This document shows, piece by piece, positions 63,719 through 64,000 of a DNA stretch of 64,000 nucleotides (the first letter of the stretch is position 1; each line of letters begins with the position of its first letter). Where the stretch lies: positions 248,001 through 312,000 of the forward strand of contig NZ_NTMH01000040.1 of NCBI RefSeq assembly GCF_002307475.1. Direction: 5' to 3'. The notes under the pieces were generated by a model. The model worked only from the letters and a program-made list of their open reading frames with translations. It made no database searches and was not told the DNA's origin. The DNA comes from Pantoea allii (GTDB taxonomy: Bacteria; Pseudomonadota; Gammaproteobacteria; Enterobacterales; Enterobacteriaceae). The position numbers and the translations under genes were made by a program.

Positions 63719-64000
63719 GAATACTCCACACACGATTTTTGTTTGCACTAATCCCTTGCCTTAGATGGCAATAAAACTTTTGGGGTTTAGTTAATTGGCT
63801 GCTGGGTTACTGCAACAACCCAGAGCCGGGCCTCCACACACTGGAAGGATGTTGTGACATGCCACAACGAAGAGAACACTCAGCGCCTCTGCGGCGCGGC
63901 CTTATGCGCCCGCCAAATGCTCTCATCGTTGTGCAAAAAAGTGCGGCTAAACCGGGTGAACATTACCTTCGCTCTCCTTATGGGATGAAAGCCCCGGAGT
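63719..64000. other. Prophage stretch at the right edge
   Basis: About 280 bases with one possible short gene (63880-63963) and an inverted repeat GTTGTG / CACAAC at 63851-63868 flanking six bases, which may be an operator or part of a leader. The element continues beyond the window. Confidence 0.4.
63880..63963 (-). CDS. Possible 27-residue phage peptide
   Basis: A short frame, MFTRFSRTFLHNDESIWRAH then KAAPQRR, with AAGGAG ten bases upstream. It is basic and has no known domain. Only the ribosome site and its lying on the coding strand of the prophage support it. Confidence 0.3.
   Translation of the reverse strand: MFTRFSRTFLHNDESIWRAHKAAPQRR

Larger units (their letters stand above)
58938..64000. 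mobile_element. Lambdoid-type prophage, integrase-proximal arm (partial)
   Basis: An integrase gene next to a tRNA 3' end, then nine tightly packed or overlapping small genes all on the minus strand. They include a DUF4224 gene, a cytosine methyltransferase, an Ea22-like protein and a DUF1317-like protein, the content of the early left arm of lambda-like phages. The element continues past 64000. The expected second copy of the tRNA-Leu 3' segment (attachment repeat) is therefore not visible, and the exact left boundary is inferred. Confidence 0.88.

Overview
The window is a chromosomal segment of an enterobacterium. Most of it is a core gene set whose proteins read almost residue for residue like their Escherichia coli counterparts: aspC-ompF-asnS-pncB-pepN-ssuBCDAE, pyrD-zapC-ycbX-rlmL-uup-pqiABC-rmf-fabA-lonH-matP-ompA-sulA-sxy-yccS-yccF-helD-mgsA-yccT-yccU-hspQ-rlmI-yccX-tusE-yccA, then agp-yccJ-wrbA, rutR, and yecF-uvrY-uvrC-pgsA-glyW-cysT-leuZ. 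An SdiA orthologue followed directly by a LuxI synthase is an arrangement known from Erwinia and Pantoea. With the altered gene order, this suggests the Erwiniaceae. The genus cannot be fixed from the sequence alone.

Layout. 1-8003: central metabolism and envelope (aspC fragment, OmpF-type porin, AsnRS, nicotinate phosphoribosyltransferase, aminopeptidase N). 8005-12266: the sulfonate-sulfur operon ssuEADCB. 12267-15500: a low-GC stretch leading to a two-gene polysaccharide module (GT2 glycosyltransferase and Wzx-like flippase) where E. coli carries fimbrial genes. 15521-41843: a long conserved block of pyrimidine synthesis, division, ribosome modification, membrane lipid transport, fatty-acid synthesis, chromosome organisation, SOS and heat-shock genes. 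42065-42314: two near-identical tRNA-Ser(UGA) genes. 42578-46582: glucose-1-phosphatase with an unusual Ala/Lys/Asp repeat tail, a succinate-semialdehyde dehydrogenase-like gene, yccJ and wrbA. 47108-52290: a mosaic of a DMT transporter, RutR without its rut operon, a YdjM-like membrane hydrolase, CycA and an extensin-like protein. 53213-58459: quorum sensing (SdiA/LuxI), yecF, and the UvrY response regulator with UvrC and PgsA. 58651-58937: tRNA-Gly, tRNA-Cys and tRNA-Leu. 58938-64000: the left (integrase) end of a lambdoid-type prophage inserted beside tRNA-Leu and continuing past the window.

Regulatory sites readable in the sequence are a perfect LexA box at sulA, a near-consensus sigma-32 promoter at hspQ, a FabR palindrome at fabA, OmpR-type elements at ompF, a conserved ompA promoter and leader, stable-RNA promoters for both tRNA clusters, and a 20-bp imperfect dyad between sdiA and luxI with lux-box geometry. 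Many convergent gene pairs share bidirectional hairpin terminators.

The most unusual items are the tailed glucose-1-phosphatase, the SdiA/LuxI pair with its candidate lux box, the glycosyltransferase/flippase cassette, the E-to-V change in the porin constriction loop, and the prophage early region with a compact cytosine methyltransferase. No CRISPR array, insertion sequence or toxin-antitoxin pair was seen.
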